From an uncultured Bacteroides sp. (GTDB taxonomy: Bacteria > Bacteroidota > Bacteroidia > Bacteroidales > Bacteroidaceae): DNA of 48,478 nucleotides. The notes beneath the pieces were generated by a model. It did no database searches. It was not told where the DNA came from and saw nothing but the letters and a program-made list of their open reading frames with translations. The stretch lies in contig CALUOU010000010.1 of NCBI GenBank assembly GCA_944322335.1, positions 1 through 48,478 of the forward strand, in the 5' to 3' direction. This document shows positions 29,201-36,580 of the stretch, piece after piece. The first letter of the stretch is position 1; every line of letters starts with the position of its first letter. The position numbers and the translations under genes are program-made.

Positions 29201-29348
29201 CAGATGCTCCAATGACGGTCTCGCCGTTGGTGTCAATTACCACACCTTTCACTGGCACTCCTTCTTGTCCCCATGCCATCAGACAGCTGAACACCATCAG
29301 CAGGAACAGAAAAGGCTGCTTCCGAATTTTTCGTTTCATACATTTCAT
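26202..29348 (-). CDS. SusC-like TonB-dependent transporter, full form (SusC1)
   Basis: First gene of the PUL operon: an outer-membrane TonB-dependent transporter for oligosaccharides. The signal peptide (KQPFLFLLMVFSCLMAWGQ) leads to a carboxypeptidase-regulatory-like domain (about 32-108, VKGVVIDTNGETVIGASVVV). The linker ILDEVVIVGYGQQKK, a plug (about 120-235, LVLVDGIERE and GANGVILITTKRGQEG) and the barrel follow, ending NIGIDITL. At 1048 residues it is full length. ATGs at 29348 and 29339 are both possible; the first overlaps the stop of a short upstream ORF as TAATG. Control is probably by the divergent HTCS through the CGTTC array near 29737-29804. Confidence 0.93.
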   Translation of the reverse strand: MKCMKRKIRKQPFLFLLMVFSCLMAWGQEGVPVKGVVIDTNGETVIGASVVVKDNRSIGTITDIDGIFQLTVPSDKTVLTITFVGMKSKDVKVTPGKLIEVVLEDDTEILDEVVIVGYGQQKKSSVVGSITQTDGKTLERAGGVSSLGAALTGALPGVITSASTGMPGEEDPEIIIRTRSSWNNSEPLVLVDGIEREMSSVDISSVASISVLKDASATAVYGVKGANGVILITTKRGQEGKANVQIKANVTAKVVSKLPEKYDAYDTFYMMNYAIEREAGLNPSGWGNYTNPAVIHKYRYPANVAEWDRYPNTDWEEVLFKDMAMSYNTSVNVSGGTKVVKYFAAADFTSEGDLFKTFENGRGYNSGFGYNRINVRSNLDFTLTPTTTFSTNLFGSNAQRTLPWAMGDGDTAYWNAAYKSAPDAMRPIYSNGMWGWYALRDADVPNSAYNLANAGTEKRTTTKITTDFILQQDLGFLTKGLKFKANFSMDYTFQETGRGINDQYNNAQQMWVDPDTGEIDYKIDPNAGTGLDAVENPIYWTTQAGSANTGATYRTLYYSFQLDYARQFGKHDVTALALFSRLKEAQGGVFPIYREDWVFRFTYNYNLRYFFEANGAYNGSEKFGPNYRFDFFPSLSVGWMLSEEPFMKKLKIFDMLKFRFSWGRVGDDSVVSPWARFNMSNRFLYTDQLSYGNNALMGTVSPANSPYTFWRISSLGNPDLSWETVEKRNFGIDYAFLDGLIAGSVDIFNDTRTDILVNGGDRAIPSYFGATAPRANLGKVNSHGYELELRLNKVFNNGMRVWLNTSMTHAVNEVKFKDDPQLLPAYQRAAGHTIGQTYSYIDKGNLATWDDVIGSTNWSTDNLNKLPGDYNIVDFNADGVVDDYDRAPYQYASIPQNTYNASIGWEWKGFSVFAQFYGVNNVTREINFPTFRSTAHVAYVEGDYWTPNGTATLPYPRWGTSISSAANGTRYWYDGSYIRLKNVELSYTFKGDWLKKLGVNTARLYLNGDNLYMWTDMPDDRESNTGYSSGDGAYPMVRRFNIGIDITL

Positions 29349-29494
29349 TAGTCTTCGTTTAAAAGTTGTTCTAATACATTGGTAAATTGCTTTTCCGCCC
29401 GGCGGTTCATCCGGGCCTGTGCCGTCCGCATCCTCATGTGCAGATGCCCGGCCGCTTCCCGCAGGATCTAACTTCCGTCTTCATGTTGTTTCAT
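29348..29494 (-). other. Interrupted short upstream ORF in the susC1 leader
   Basis: On the minus strand an ATG at 29494 opens a frame of eight codons (MKQHEDGS), then an in-frame TAG (29468-29470), then 39 further sense codons to TAA at 29348-29350. An ATG inside the second part (29435-29437) gives a 29-residue ORF ending VLEQLLNED. Its TAA shares a base with the first susC1 ATG (TAATG). The pattern suggests a coupled leader ORF or the remnant of a small gene. Coding status is unproven. Confidence 0.35.
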
Positions 29495-29698
29495 GGTCTT
29501 GTTCTTACACTTTCATTCTTTTTAGGTTTAAACTGGTAAAAAAATAGATTGACTATTCAAACAAGCGGCTCCCCGAAGGGAGAGGATCGTTTCACGCCAC
29601 ACCTTATCATATTATGTACAGGCTGCCTTGTCCCATGGAAAAAACAGCCGTTTTCAGGACATCTGCCGCAGTCCGGCTTCCTGCCATTTTTCCGATAA

Positions 29699-29706
29699 CA
29701 AAATTA
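29699..29706 (-). promoter_or_regulatory. Candidate -7 box of the PUL operon
   Basis: CAAAATTA reads TAATTTTG on the minus strand, matching TAnnTTTG. The -33 position (29726-29729) has no TTTG, which fits an activator-dependent promoter. Transcription would start near 29692, giving a leader of about 345 nt. No other TAnnTTTG was found between here and susC1. Confidence 0.5.
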
Positions 29707-29736
29707 ACGAATGCGCATAAGGCGGGGGTTAACGCA

Positions 29737-29804
29737 CGTTCCCGATCCGTTCAAGCAGGTGTTGAGGCGTTCATCTACGTTTCATAAACGTTCAAAATCG
29801 TTCC
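29737..29804. promoter_or_regulatory. Helically phased CGTTC array, candidate HTCS binding region
   Basis: CGTT(T)C occurs at 29737, 29748, 29768, 29778, 29789 and 29799, so spacings are 11, 20, 10, 11 and 10 bp. A degenerate TGTTGA at 29760 fills the 20-bp gap. All copies fall on one face of the helix, immediately upstream of the candidate PUL -7 box. AraC-type activators contact direct repeats spaced by helical turns (family knowledge). Assignment to this HTCS is inference. Confidence 0.55.
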
Positions 29805-30204
29805 GTCAGGGGGTGAGACAGCGGATTATCCGCCCAAATCGGTGCAAAATCAGAGGGGAGAGCGAGGCATAAGCAGGCGTTCATCCGCAGACCGTTTTTG
29901 TCTGACCATAAATCCTATAGATGTGCGGAATTGAACGAGGATTCATTCAGGCGCGGATATAGTGAAACAAAACGGATCTCCCATCGCAGATCAGTCCTGC
30001 ATTACCCTTGGCAACATATAACGCCCGTTTTGCTGCCATAAAGACACGAATGTCCGGCATTTGCTTACAACAAGGATTTTCAAAACCGTCCAAATAGAAA
30101 GGCTTACCGCATAAATCCTATATAAAAATGCGCAATAAGCCGTGTCTGGAGGGTGATTCGCGCGTCACAGGAAGGCAGATGACGCATGAATGCGATGCCT
30201 GGAC

Positions 30205-30292
30205 ATGCGTGCGGCGGATCCGGATCACGCGTGCGGTGCGCGGACGGTACGCGTGCGGCGGAACCACCGTATGCGTGCGGCGGAAACGGAAG
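30205..30292. repeat. Four 22-bp GC-rich tandem repeats
   Basis: AYGCGTGCGG occurs at 30205, 30227, 30249 and 30271, exactly 22 bp apart, each followed by 12 more variable, purine-rich or CGG-rich bases. A degenerate fifth copy may lie at 30183. The period equals that of the array at 9782-9869, although the sequence differs. It lies about 205 bp upstream of the HTCS -33 box. Confidence 0.85.
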
Positions 30293-30497
30293 GGCACTTT
30301 TCCGGCTTTTGACGGCAGGAAAAGGCACATGAAACCGCTATTTGGAATGTAAGCATTTCGCTATCTGCGTACAAGACAGCCGATTGCGGATTTCCGTTCC
30401 GTTTTTTGGAGCGATCCGGCCACCCGGACGGAAACAGGCGATTCTCAGCCGGGCAGAAACGCAAAGTGTCAGCCAATCACTAATCGCTATCCTAACT

Positions 30498-30528
30498 CTT
30501 GGATTTTCCATATTAATAAGTATCTTTG
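30498..30528 (+). promoter_or_regulatory. Bacteroidetes promoter for the HTCS gene
   Basis: CTTG (30498-30501), 19 bases, then TATCTTTG (30521-30528) matches the consensus with one mismatch in the -33 box. Transcription should start near 30535, only about 20 bases before the ATG at 30555. This excludes the longer upstream open frame as coding. Confidence 0.8.
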
Positions 30529-30554
30529 CAAAAAATTACACCTTATCCGACACC

Positions 30555-33500
30555 ATGAAGACGCTGATCATCTCTTTACTCGTCACTCTGCTGCTGCTGA
30601 CAGCCTCTCCCTTGGCACAAGGGCAAGACGCACGTCTCTATGACAAAGACCAGATAGGCAGCCAGACTGTCCAGGCGCTTTGCCAAGACGAACGGAATTT
30701 CCTCTGGATGGGCACAGACAACGGCCTTTGCCGGTTTGACGGCACACAGTTCACCACCTATGTCCACAGCGAAAACGACTCCACCTCGCTGAGCGACAAC
30801 ACGGTGCGGACGTTGCTGATAGACCGCGAGCAACGGCTGTGGGTAGGCACGGAAAACGGACTGCAACGCTACCTGCCGGAAAAAGACTGTTTCCAGCGCG
30901 TCAGACTGGACCAATTGGACTTCGGCGGATACATCTACAGCATCATCCAGCGGAGGAACGGCGAGATCCTGTTCAACGTGTCCGGCGCAGGCATTTTCCG
31001 CTTAGACCCCGACCGGATGACGGGCAGCCCCGTCAACCGCCCCAGCCCGCTCTACCACTTCCGCTACATCAACCACCTCTATGAAGACCGCCACGGGCAG
31101 CTCTGGCTGGGAACCGACCGGCAAGGAGTGGTCCGCATCCGGCCTGAGACCGGCGAGGAGAAACTGTTCCCCCTTCCCCCCACCGCCGTAAAGAAAATAC
31201 TGGAGACCTCCGACAACCAGCTGTTTGTCATCACCAACTACAATGTCTACCTGCTGGACGAGGAGAAAGACCGGCTGCAGATGCTGCCCTACAGAGGAAA
31301 GCGCAGAGGATTCTCTATCCGCTCGGCCATCACCAACTCCCAAGGAGACATCATCATAGGCACCGGGCACGGCCTGATCCAGGTGAAACGCGGCAGCATG
31401 GAAGTGACGGACCTGCAAACCATCTACAATCCCTTCATCGACATCAACAGCACCCGCGTCCTGGCCCTGCTGGAAGACAGGCAGCGCAACCTCTGGATAG
31501 CCTGCCAGTACCAAGGCATCCTGATGCTGCCCGCCACGCCCATGCCCTTCCACTACTGGAGCCTGCCCAAAACGCAAATGGACGTGCCCGGAAATCCTCT
31601 CGCCCTTTGCGCCACCCGCGACGGCAGCCTGTGGTGTACCGTGGAAGACAACGGACTTTACCGGCTGGACCGCCGGGGGAAAGTCCTGCAGCACATCGAC
31701 TTCCCGCAAAGCATCGCCTCCCTCTATGAAGACAGCGAAGGCACCCTGTGGGCAGGCGTCAACGGCAAAGGGCTGTACACGGTGGACGCTCCCAACGGCC
31801 GGTTCCACCCCCGATACGCCATCCAAGGAGACTACGTGATCAAAGCCATCACGGAAGACAGCCTCCAGAACCTCTACGTCTCCATCCTGGGAGCGGGAAT
31901 CCTGCGCTACCACCTGCCCACGGGCCAGACCCTGTTCTCAAGCCACGAAACCCCGCTGGGCAACCGGGAAGAGCTGGTCAACTACTGGATCACGACCATC
32001 CTCTGCGACTCGCAAGGAAGAGTCTGGACGGGACACTACGGAGGCGTGAGCTGCTACGACACCCGCACCCATCGCTTCGTCAGGCTGCCGTTCCGTCCGT
32101 GGGTCAGATCCAACACCTACTATGCCATCGTGGAAGGCGCCGACGGCCGCATCTGGATGGGTTGCCGGAACGGACTCCTCTGCTACGACCCCAAGACGCA
32201 GGCTTACGAGACCTACACCACCGAACAAGGACTGCCCAGCAACCGGGTGTACAGCATCGCCTTAGACCAAGAAGGCAACCTGTGGTGCAGCGCCGAACGG
32301 GGCATCTTCCACCTGGATGTCCGCAACCGGCGCGTCACCAGCTATTATACCGGCAACGGACTGGAGGACAAGGCATACATCATGGGCGGCTGCACGCAGG
32401 ACAAGGACGGGAACATCTATTTCTGCGGCGAGAACGGCATCACTCATTTCAACCCCAGAGACATCCGCCCCATCGTCATGGACAAAGCCCCCTGCCTGAC
32501 CGACCTGTTCATCCGCGACCGCAAAGTAACCCGCCAGACACTCTCGGACGGCAGCCCCGTAATAGACCGCCCCCTCATCGATGCCGAGAAGATCCGCCTG
32601 AGCCACACAGACAACAACTTCACCCTGCTGGTGTCCACCATGGACTATCGCGACGCCCGCAACATCTTCTATGAATACCGCCTGAACGGGCTGGAAGACA
32701 ACTGGAACCCTACCCGCCCCGGCGAAGGGCGCATCCAGTACCCCCTGCTGCCGCCCGGCAACTACACCCTGGAGATACGTGCCTGCGAGAACGGCGTGTA
32801 CTCGCCTGTGCGGACGGTGAGGATCGAGATCACGCCTCCCTGGCACCAACGCCCGCTGGCCAGACTGGCTTACCTGCTGCTGGCCGTCGGCGTGGGCTAC
32901 CTCGTGTTCACAGCTCTGAAGCGGAAGCGGATGCAGAAGAACAGCGAGATGAAGCTGCAGTTCTTCATCAACATCGCCCACGAGATCCGCTCGCCCCTGA
33001 CGCTCGTCATCAACCCCCTGAACAAGATGCTGAAAAAGACCTATGACCCGGAGACCAGCCGCATGCTGGCGAACATGCAGCGGAACACCCACCGCATCCT
33101 GAGCCTCCTCAACCAGCTGCTCGACATCCGGAAGATCGACAAGGGGCAGATGCGCCTCCGCTTTGCCGAGACCGACATCCGCCAGTTTGTGGAAGACACG
33201 GCCAGCCTCTTCAACGAGCCTGCCCGGCAAAAAGACATCCGCCTGGATCTCCACATCCCCGACGGCCTGCCGCCGGTGTGGATCGACCCGAGCAACTTCG
33301 ACAAGGTGCTCACCAACCTGCTGAGCAACGCCCTCAAATACACTCCGCAAGGGGGAAGCGTCAGCATCAGCCTGAGCATGGGCACCCAGGAGAAAGGGAG
33401 CGGCCCCTTGCACGAATACCTGGAGATCGCCATAGCCGACACCGGCAAAGGGCTGAACGAAAAGGAGCTGGCCCGGATCTTCGAGCGCTTCTATCAGGGC

Positions 33501-34529
33501 AACGCCAACGAGACAACCACACCGCTGGGATTCGGCATCGGGCTGAACCTCTGCCAGCTGCTGGTCAGGCTGCACCACGGCATCATCTTCGCCGAAAACC
33601 GGAAAGACACCCAAGGAAGCCGCTTCATAATACGCATCCCCTTGGGGCTCAAGCACCTGAAGCCGGAAGACATCACAGCCCCTCAGCCCCTGCCTGAACG
33701 GAAAGAGGAGCCTCAGCCGTCTTTCACGGAAAGTCCGGAAAAGCCTGAGCGGCGCAAGACGAACTATCACATCCTCGTGATTGACGATGACGAGGAGCTG
33801 CGCGGCTTCCTGGCGGAAAACCTCTCGCCCATCTACCACGTGGAGACGGCCACCGACGGAACAGAAGGATGGAAAAAAGCGCTGAAGCTGCTGCCCGACG
33901 CCATCATCTCAGACATCGTGATGCCAGGCATGGACGGCATACAGCTGGTCAAGGAACTGAAAAGAAACGGGAACACCAACCACATCCCCGTCATCCTGCT
34001 GACCTCGAAAACGGAATTCGCCAGCCGGATCGAAGGGCTGGAGCAAGGGGCCGACGGGTATGTCTGCAAGCCTTTCAACATGGATGAGCTGGAAGCCCTC
34101 ACCGCCAACCTGATCGCCAACCGCCTCCGGGTGAAAGGAAAGTATTCGGGCAACCAGGAACTGAACGGAAAGATACAAGCCGAAGAGATCCAAAGCAACG
34201 ACGACACCCTGATGGAACGGATCACCCAAGCCATCAACACCCACCTGAACAATCCGGAATTCAATGTGGAGATGCTCTCACAGGAAGTGGGCATGAGCCG
34301 CACGCAGCTGCACCGCCGCATGAAAGAGCTGACCGGCATAAGCCCCAGCGACTTCATCCGCAACATCCGCCTGAGACAGGCCGCCACACTGCTGAAAAGC
34401 AAGACCCTGACCATCACCCAGATTGCGTACACGGTGGGGTTCACCAGCCAGACGCACTTCTCCAGCTCATTCAAGAAGATGTATGGAATGTCGCCTAAGG
34501 AATATATGGAAAGCCAGGAGACCAGCTGA
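30555..34529 (+). CDS. Hybrid two-component system sensor/regulator (HTCS) of the PUL
   Basis: One-protein sensor and transcription activator spanning the inner membrane, about 1324 residues. Order of parts: signal sequence (1-22); periplasmic beta-propeller repeats (about 25-670, repeated LWMGTDNGL / LWVGTENGL blades); Y_Y_Y domain (about 690-760); transmembrane helix (about 768-788); HisKA with His809 in NIAHEIRSPLTL; HATPase with NLLSNALKY and DTGKGL; receiver with Asp1120 in ISDIVMPGMDG; and a C-terminal AraC-type HTH. The frame is open from 30342, but the promoter at 30498-30528 supports ATG 30555. The divergent position implies control of the PUL in response to an oligosaccharide in the periplasm, probably from glucuronoxylan (inference). 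Confidence 0.94.
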   Translation: MKTLIISLLVTLLLLTASPLAQGQDARLYDKDQIGSQTVQALCQDERNFLWMGTDNGLCRFDGTQFTTYVHSENDSTSLSDNTVRTLLIDREQRLWVGTENGLQRYLPEKDCFQRVRLDQLDFGGYIYSIIQRRNGEILFNVSGAGIFRLDPDRMTGSPVNRPSPLYHFRYINHLYEDRHGQLWLGTDRQGVVRIRPETGEEKLFPLPPTAVKKILETSDNQLFVITNYNVYLLDEEKDRLQMLPYRGKRRGFSIRSAITNSQGDIIIGTGHGLIQVKRGSMEVTDLQTIYNPFIDINSTRVLALLEDRQRNLWIACQYQGILMLPATPMPFHYWSLPKTQMDVPGNPLALCATRDGSLWCTVEDNGLYRLDRRGKVLQHIDFPQSIASLYEDSEGTLWAGVNGKGLYTVDAPNGRFHPRYAIQGDYVIKAITEDSLQNLYVSILGAGILRYHLPTGQTLFSSHETPLGNREELVNYWITTILCDSQGRVWTGHYGGVSCYDTRTHRFVRLPFRPWVRSNTYYAIVEGADGRIWMGCRNGLLCYDPKTQAYETYTTEQGLPSNRVYSIALDQEGNLWCSAERGIFHLDVRNRRVTSYYTGNGLEDKAYIMGGCTQDKDGNIYFCGENGITHFNPRDIRPIVMDKAPCLTDLFIRDRKVTRQTLSDGSPVIDRPLIDAEKIRLSHTDNNFTLLVSTMDYRDARNIFYEYRLNGLEDNWNPTRPGEGRIQYPLLPPGNYTLEIRACENGVYSPVRTVRIEITPPWHQRPLARLAYLLLAVGVGYLVFTALKRKRMQKNSEMKLQFFINIAHEIRSPLTLVINPLNKMLKKTYDPETSRMLANMQRNTHRILSLLNQLLDIRKIDKGQMRLRFAETDIRQFVEDTASLFNEPARQKDIRLDLHIPDGLPPVWIDPSNFDKVLTNLLSNALKYTPQGGSVSISLSMGTQEKGSGPLHEYLEIAIADTGKGLNEKELARIFERFYQGNANETTTPLGFGIGLNLCQLLVRLHHGIIFAENRKDTQGSRFIIRIPLGLKHLKPEDITAPQPLPERKEEPQPSFTESPEKPERRKTNYHILVIDDDEELRGFLAENLSPIYHVETATDGTEGWKKALKLLPDAIISDIVMPGMDGIQLVKELKRNGNTNHIPVILLTSKTEFASRIEGLEQGADGYVCKPFNMDELEALTANLIANRLRVKGKYSGNQELNGKIQAEEIQSNDDTLMERITQAINTHLNNPEFNVEMLSQEVGMSRTQLHRRMKELTGISPSDFIRNIRLRQAATLLKSKTLTITQIAYTVGFTSQTHFSSSFKKMYGMSPKEYMESQETS

Positions 34530-34552
34530 CAAGAAAGGCGGGAAACAAAAAC

Positions 34553-34601
34553 GGCGGGGCTTGCAGGAACGGTTCACAGAAACCGTCTCCGCAGCCCCGC
34601 C
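34553..34601. terminator. Bidirectional hairpin between HTCS and lutC
   Basis: GGCGGGGC (34553-34560) pairs with GCCCCGCC (34594-34601), enclosing a smaller hairpin (ACGGTT with AACCGT). It sits between convergent genes and may end both transcripts. No strong T-run follows. Confidence 0.6.
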
Positions 34602-34619
34602 AGCTTATCTGCTTTCCAA

Positions 34620-35198
34620 CTATAGCAGAATCACCAGCGTCTCCCTCGCCCCGTGCGCGCCCTTCACCAAAGCCTGCTCGATGTCGGCTGTTTTGGAAGG
34701 GCCGGAGATGAAGGTGCCGAACTTGTATTTCTCATCCTTGATCTGCCGGTATGCCTCGTGCATGTTGCTGACCAGCCGGCGGCGGTCCAGCAGGATGACC
34801 AAGGCTTCGGCAATGAAATACAAGGCTTTGTGCCTCACCGTCTGCGGGATCCATACCGCTCCGTTCTCGGCCACGCCCCATTCGCCTTCCACCACGGCCA
34901 CATCGGTTCCGTCCAGTTCCTGCACACGCTCCACCTCATCGGGATTGAAAGTGGCACAGGTCACCGCCTTCAGTGTCGAGGCAATGCGCTTCGCCTGCGG
35001 GAAACGCCGTCGGATGACGTCATTCAGGTCTTCCCCCTCGCCCAAGACCACGGCCTCGCCTCCCACGGAGCGAAGGGTCTCGCAAAACTTGCCGGCCTTG
35101 TCCTCATAGGTGACGGCGTTCAGCTCCCATGCGGGATAGTCATACTTCTTCCCGGTATTCCGACGGATGGCGGACAATATCTCTTCACGGCTGCTCAT
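34620..35198 (-). CDS. lutC: Lactate utilization protein C (LUD domain)
   Basis: LutC is one of three proteins needed for oxidation of L-lactate to pyruvate; its exact subunit role is not fixed. The 192-residue LUD domain protein has typical segments VVLGEGEDLND, VEGEWGVAENGAVW and a C-terminal FISGPSKTADIEQALVKGAHG. The start is set to ATG 35196-35198 because a strong Shine-Dalgarno-like GGAAAGGAGG lies before it and it overlaps the lutB stop as ATGA. The longer open frame upstream is inside lutB. Third gene of lutABC. Confidence 0.88.
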   Translation of the reverse strand: MSSREEILSAIRRNTGKKYDYPAWELNAVTYEDKAGKFCETLRSVGGEAVVLGEGEDLNDVIRRRFPQAKRIASTLKAVTCATFNPDEVERVQELDGTDVAVVEGEWGVAENGAVWIPQTVRHKALYFIAEALVILLDRRRLVSNMHEAYRQIKDEKYKFGTFISGPSKTADIEQALVKGAHGARETLVILL

Positions 35199-36580
35199 TT
35201 CTTTTCCTCCTTTCCTTGCACTTTGTTTCTCTTCCACATTTCGTTGAACGACTCGCCGGCAAACTTGGGCATTTCCCGTCCCTTCCCCCACGCGTTCAGC
35301 TGGCTGTAGACCATGGAACGGGGCAAAATGTTGACGAGAGGCGCCGCCCATAGAGCCGCGTTGAACAGCATCGGACGCTCCATCAGGAACTTCATGCCGG
35401 CAGAGATCCGCCGCTTTTCCTTATTGGCCTTGCCCATGGCCGACAACCGCTGCCGCCATTTGTAGATCTGTTCGCCCAAGTCCACCTGAACCGGACAGAC
35501 ATTGGAGCAGGACAGGCAAAGCGAACAGGCCGAAAGGTTGTCGCAATACTTCTCCGGATCGTGTGCCATGCCCAAGTTGATGCCAATGGGGCCGGGTATA
35601 AAATAGGTGTAGGAATATCCTCCGCTCCTGCGGTAGACCGGACAGGTGTTCATGCAGGCTCCGCAACGGATGCAGTTGAGTGTCTTGATGTGGTCGGGAT
35701 CGGAAAGGATGGCGCTCCGCCCGTTGTCCACGATGATGATATGGTATTCTCCTCCTTCGCGGGGAAGGCGGTAATGGGAAGTATAGGCTGTGGCCGGCTG
35801 CCCTGTCCCCGAACGTGCCAGCAGGCGGGTAAACACCCCCAAGGCTTCCATGTCCGGCACAATCTTCTCCAGCCCGAAGGCGGCGATGTTCAGCTTGGGA
35901 CACGAGGTGCCCATGTCGGCGTTGCCTTCATTGGTACACACCACGATGTCGCCCGTAGAGGCCACGGCAAAGTTGGCTCCCGTCATGGCCGCCTCGGCAT
36001 TCAGGAAGAGGTGTCGCAGGTTCTTGCGTGCCACGTGCGTCAGGTACGTGGGGTCGCTATTGCCCGGCTCTGCTCCCATCTCCTTCTCAAACAGGCTTGC
36101 CACTTGCGCGCGCTTGAGGTGGATGGCAGGCATCACCACGTGGCTGGGCGGCAGGTGCATGAGCTGCAGGATGCGTTCGCCCAGATCCGTCTCCACCACG
36201 TCAATGCCCTTGCCGGTCAGGAAGGGATTCAGCTCACACTCCTCAGAGAGCATGGACTTGCTCTTTACGAAACGGGTCACGCCATGCTGCCGGAGGATGT
36301 CATAGATGATGTTGCGATACTCTCCGGCATCTTTGGCCCAATGGACAATGGCTCCGTTGGCCGTGGCGTTCCTCTCAAACTCCGTCAGCAGCTCTTCCAG
36401 ATGGCTGTTGGAGTAGAGTTTCAGTTCACAAGCCTTGCGGCGCAGCTCTTCCCATTCGGGAACTTCCCGGCTCATTTTGTCTCTTTTGGCACGAACCATC
36501 CAAAGGGTTTCGTTGTGCCATGCTGCCATGTTGCGCCGTTTCAGAAATTTGGCGGCAGCTTCCGCATGTTTCGTACTCAT
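35195..36580 (-). CDS. lutB: Lactate utilization protein B, iron-sulfur protein
   Basis: This is the iron-sulfur electron-transfer component of the LutABC L-lactate oxidation system, cytoplasmic or membrane-associated. An N-terminal LUD region (about 60-290) is followed by two 4Fe-4S clusters: CIRCGACMNTCP (about 298-309) and CSLCLSCSNVCP (about 350-361). The start at 36580 gives MSTKHAEAAAKF and overlaps the lutA stop as ATGA; the longer frame runs into lutA. The length of 461 residues is normal. It overlaps lutC by four bases at the other end, so the three genes form a tightly coupled unit. Confidence 0.9.
   Translation of the reverse strand: MSTKHAEAAAKFLKRRNMAAWHNETLWMVRAKRDKMSREVPEWEELRRKACELKLYSNSHLEELLTEFERNATANGAIVHWAKDAGEYRNIIYDILRQHGVTRFVKSKSMLSEECELNPFLTGKGIDVVETDLGERILQLMHLPPSHVVMPAIHLKRAQVASLFEKEMGAEPGNSDPTYLTHVARKNLRHLFLNAEAAMTGANFAVASTGDIVVCTNEGNADMGTSCPKLNIAAFGLEKIVPDMEALGVFTRLLARSGTGQPATAYTSHYRLPREGGEYHIIIVDNGRSAILSDPDHIKTLNCIRCGACMNTCPVYRRSGGYSYTYFIPGPIGINLGMAHDPEKYCDNLSACSLCLSCSNVCPVQVDLGEQIYKWRQRLSAMGKANKEKRRISAGMKFLMERPMLFNAALWAAPLVNILPRSMVYSQLNAWGKGREMPKFAGESFNEMWKRNKVQGKEEKK

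Larger units (their letters stand above)
29349..30554. other. 1.2-kb regulatory region between susC1 and the HTCS gene
   Basis: No convincing protein gene longer than about 50 codons was found here. From left to right it holds the susC1 leader with short ORFs and a UUCG hairpin (CTCCC-TTCG-GGGAG on the minus strand, about 29568-29582). Next come the candidate PUL -7 box (29699-29706), the CGTTC array (29737-29804) and an odd palindrome GCGGATTATCCGC (29821-29833). AGGCGTTCATC occurs at 29765 and again at 29875, and TTGAACG at 29931. A 13-bp direct repeat CATAAATCCTATA occurs at 29907 and 30110. The 22-bp array (30205-30292) and the HTCS promoter complete the region. Confidence 0.6.

Noticed and set aside
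30118..30330. Small frames of 70-83 residues over the GC-rich 22-bp repeats
   Set aside because: Repetitive Arg, His and Pro translation in several frames comes from the repeat itself; no promoter or start context.
30342..30554. N-terminal extension of the HTCS protein
   Set aside because: This stretch contains the predicted promoter, and the later ATG gives a proper signal peptide directly before the propeller repeats.
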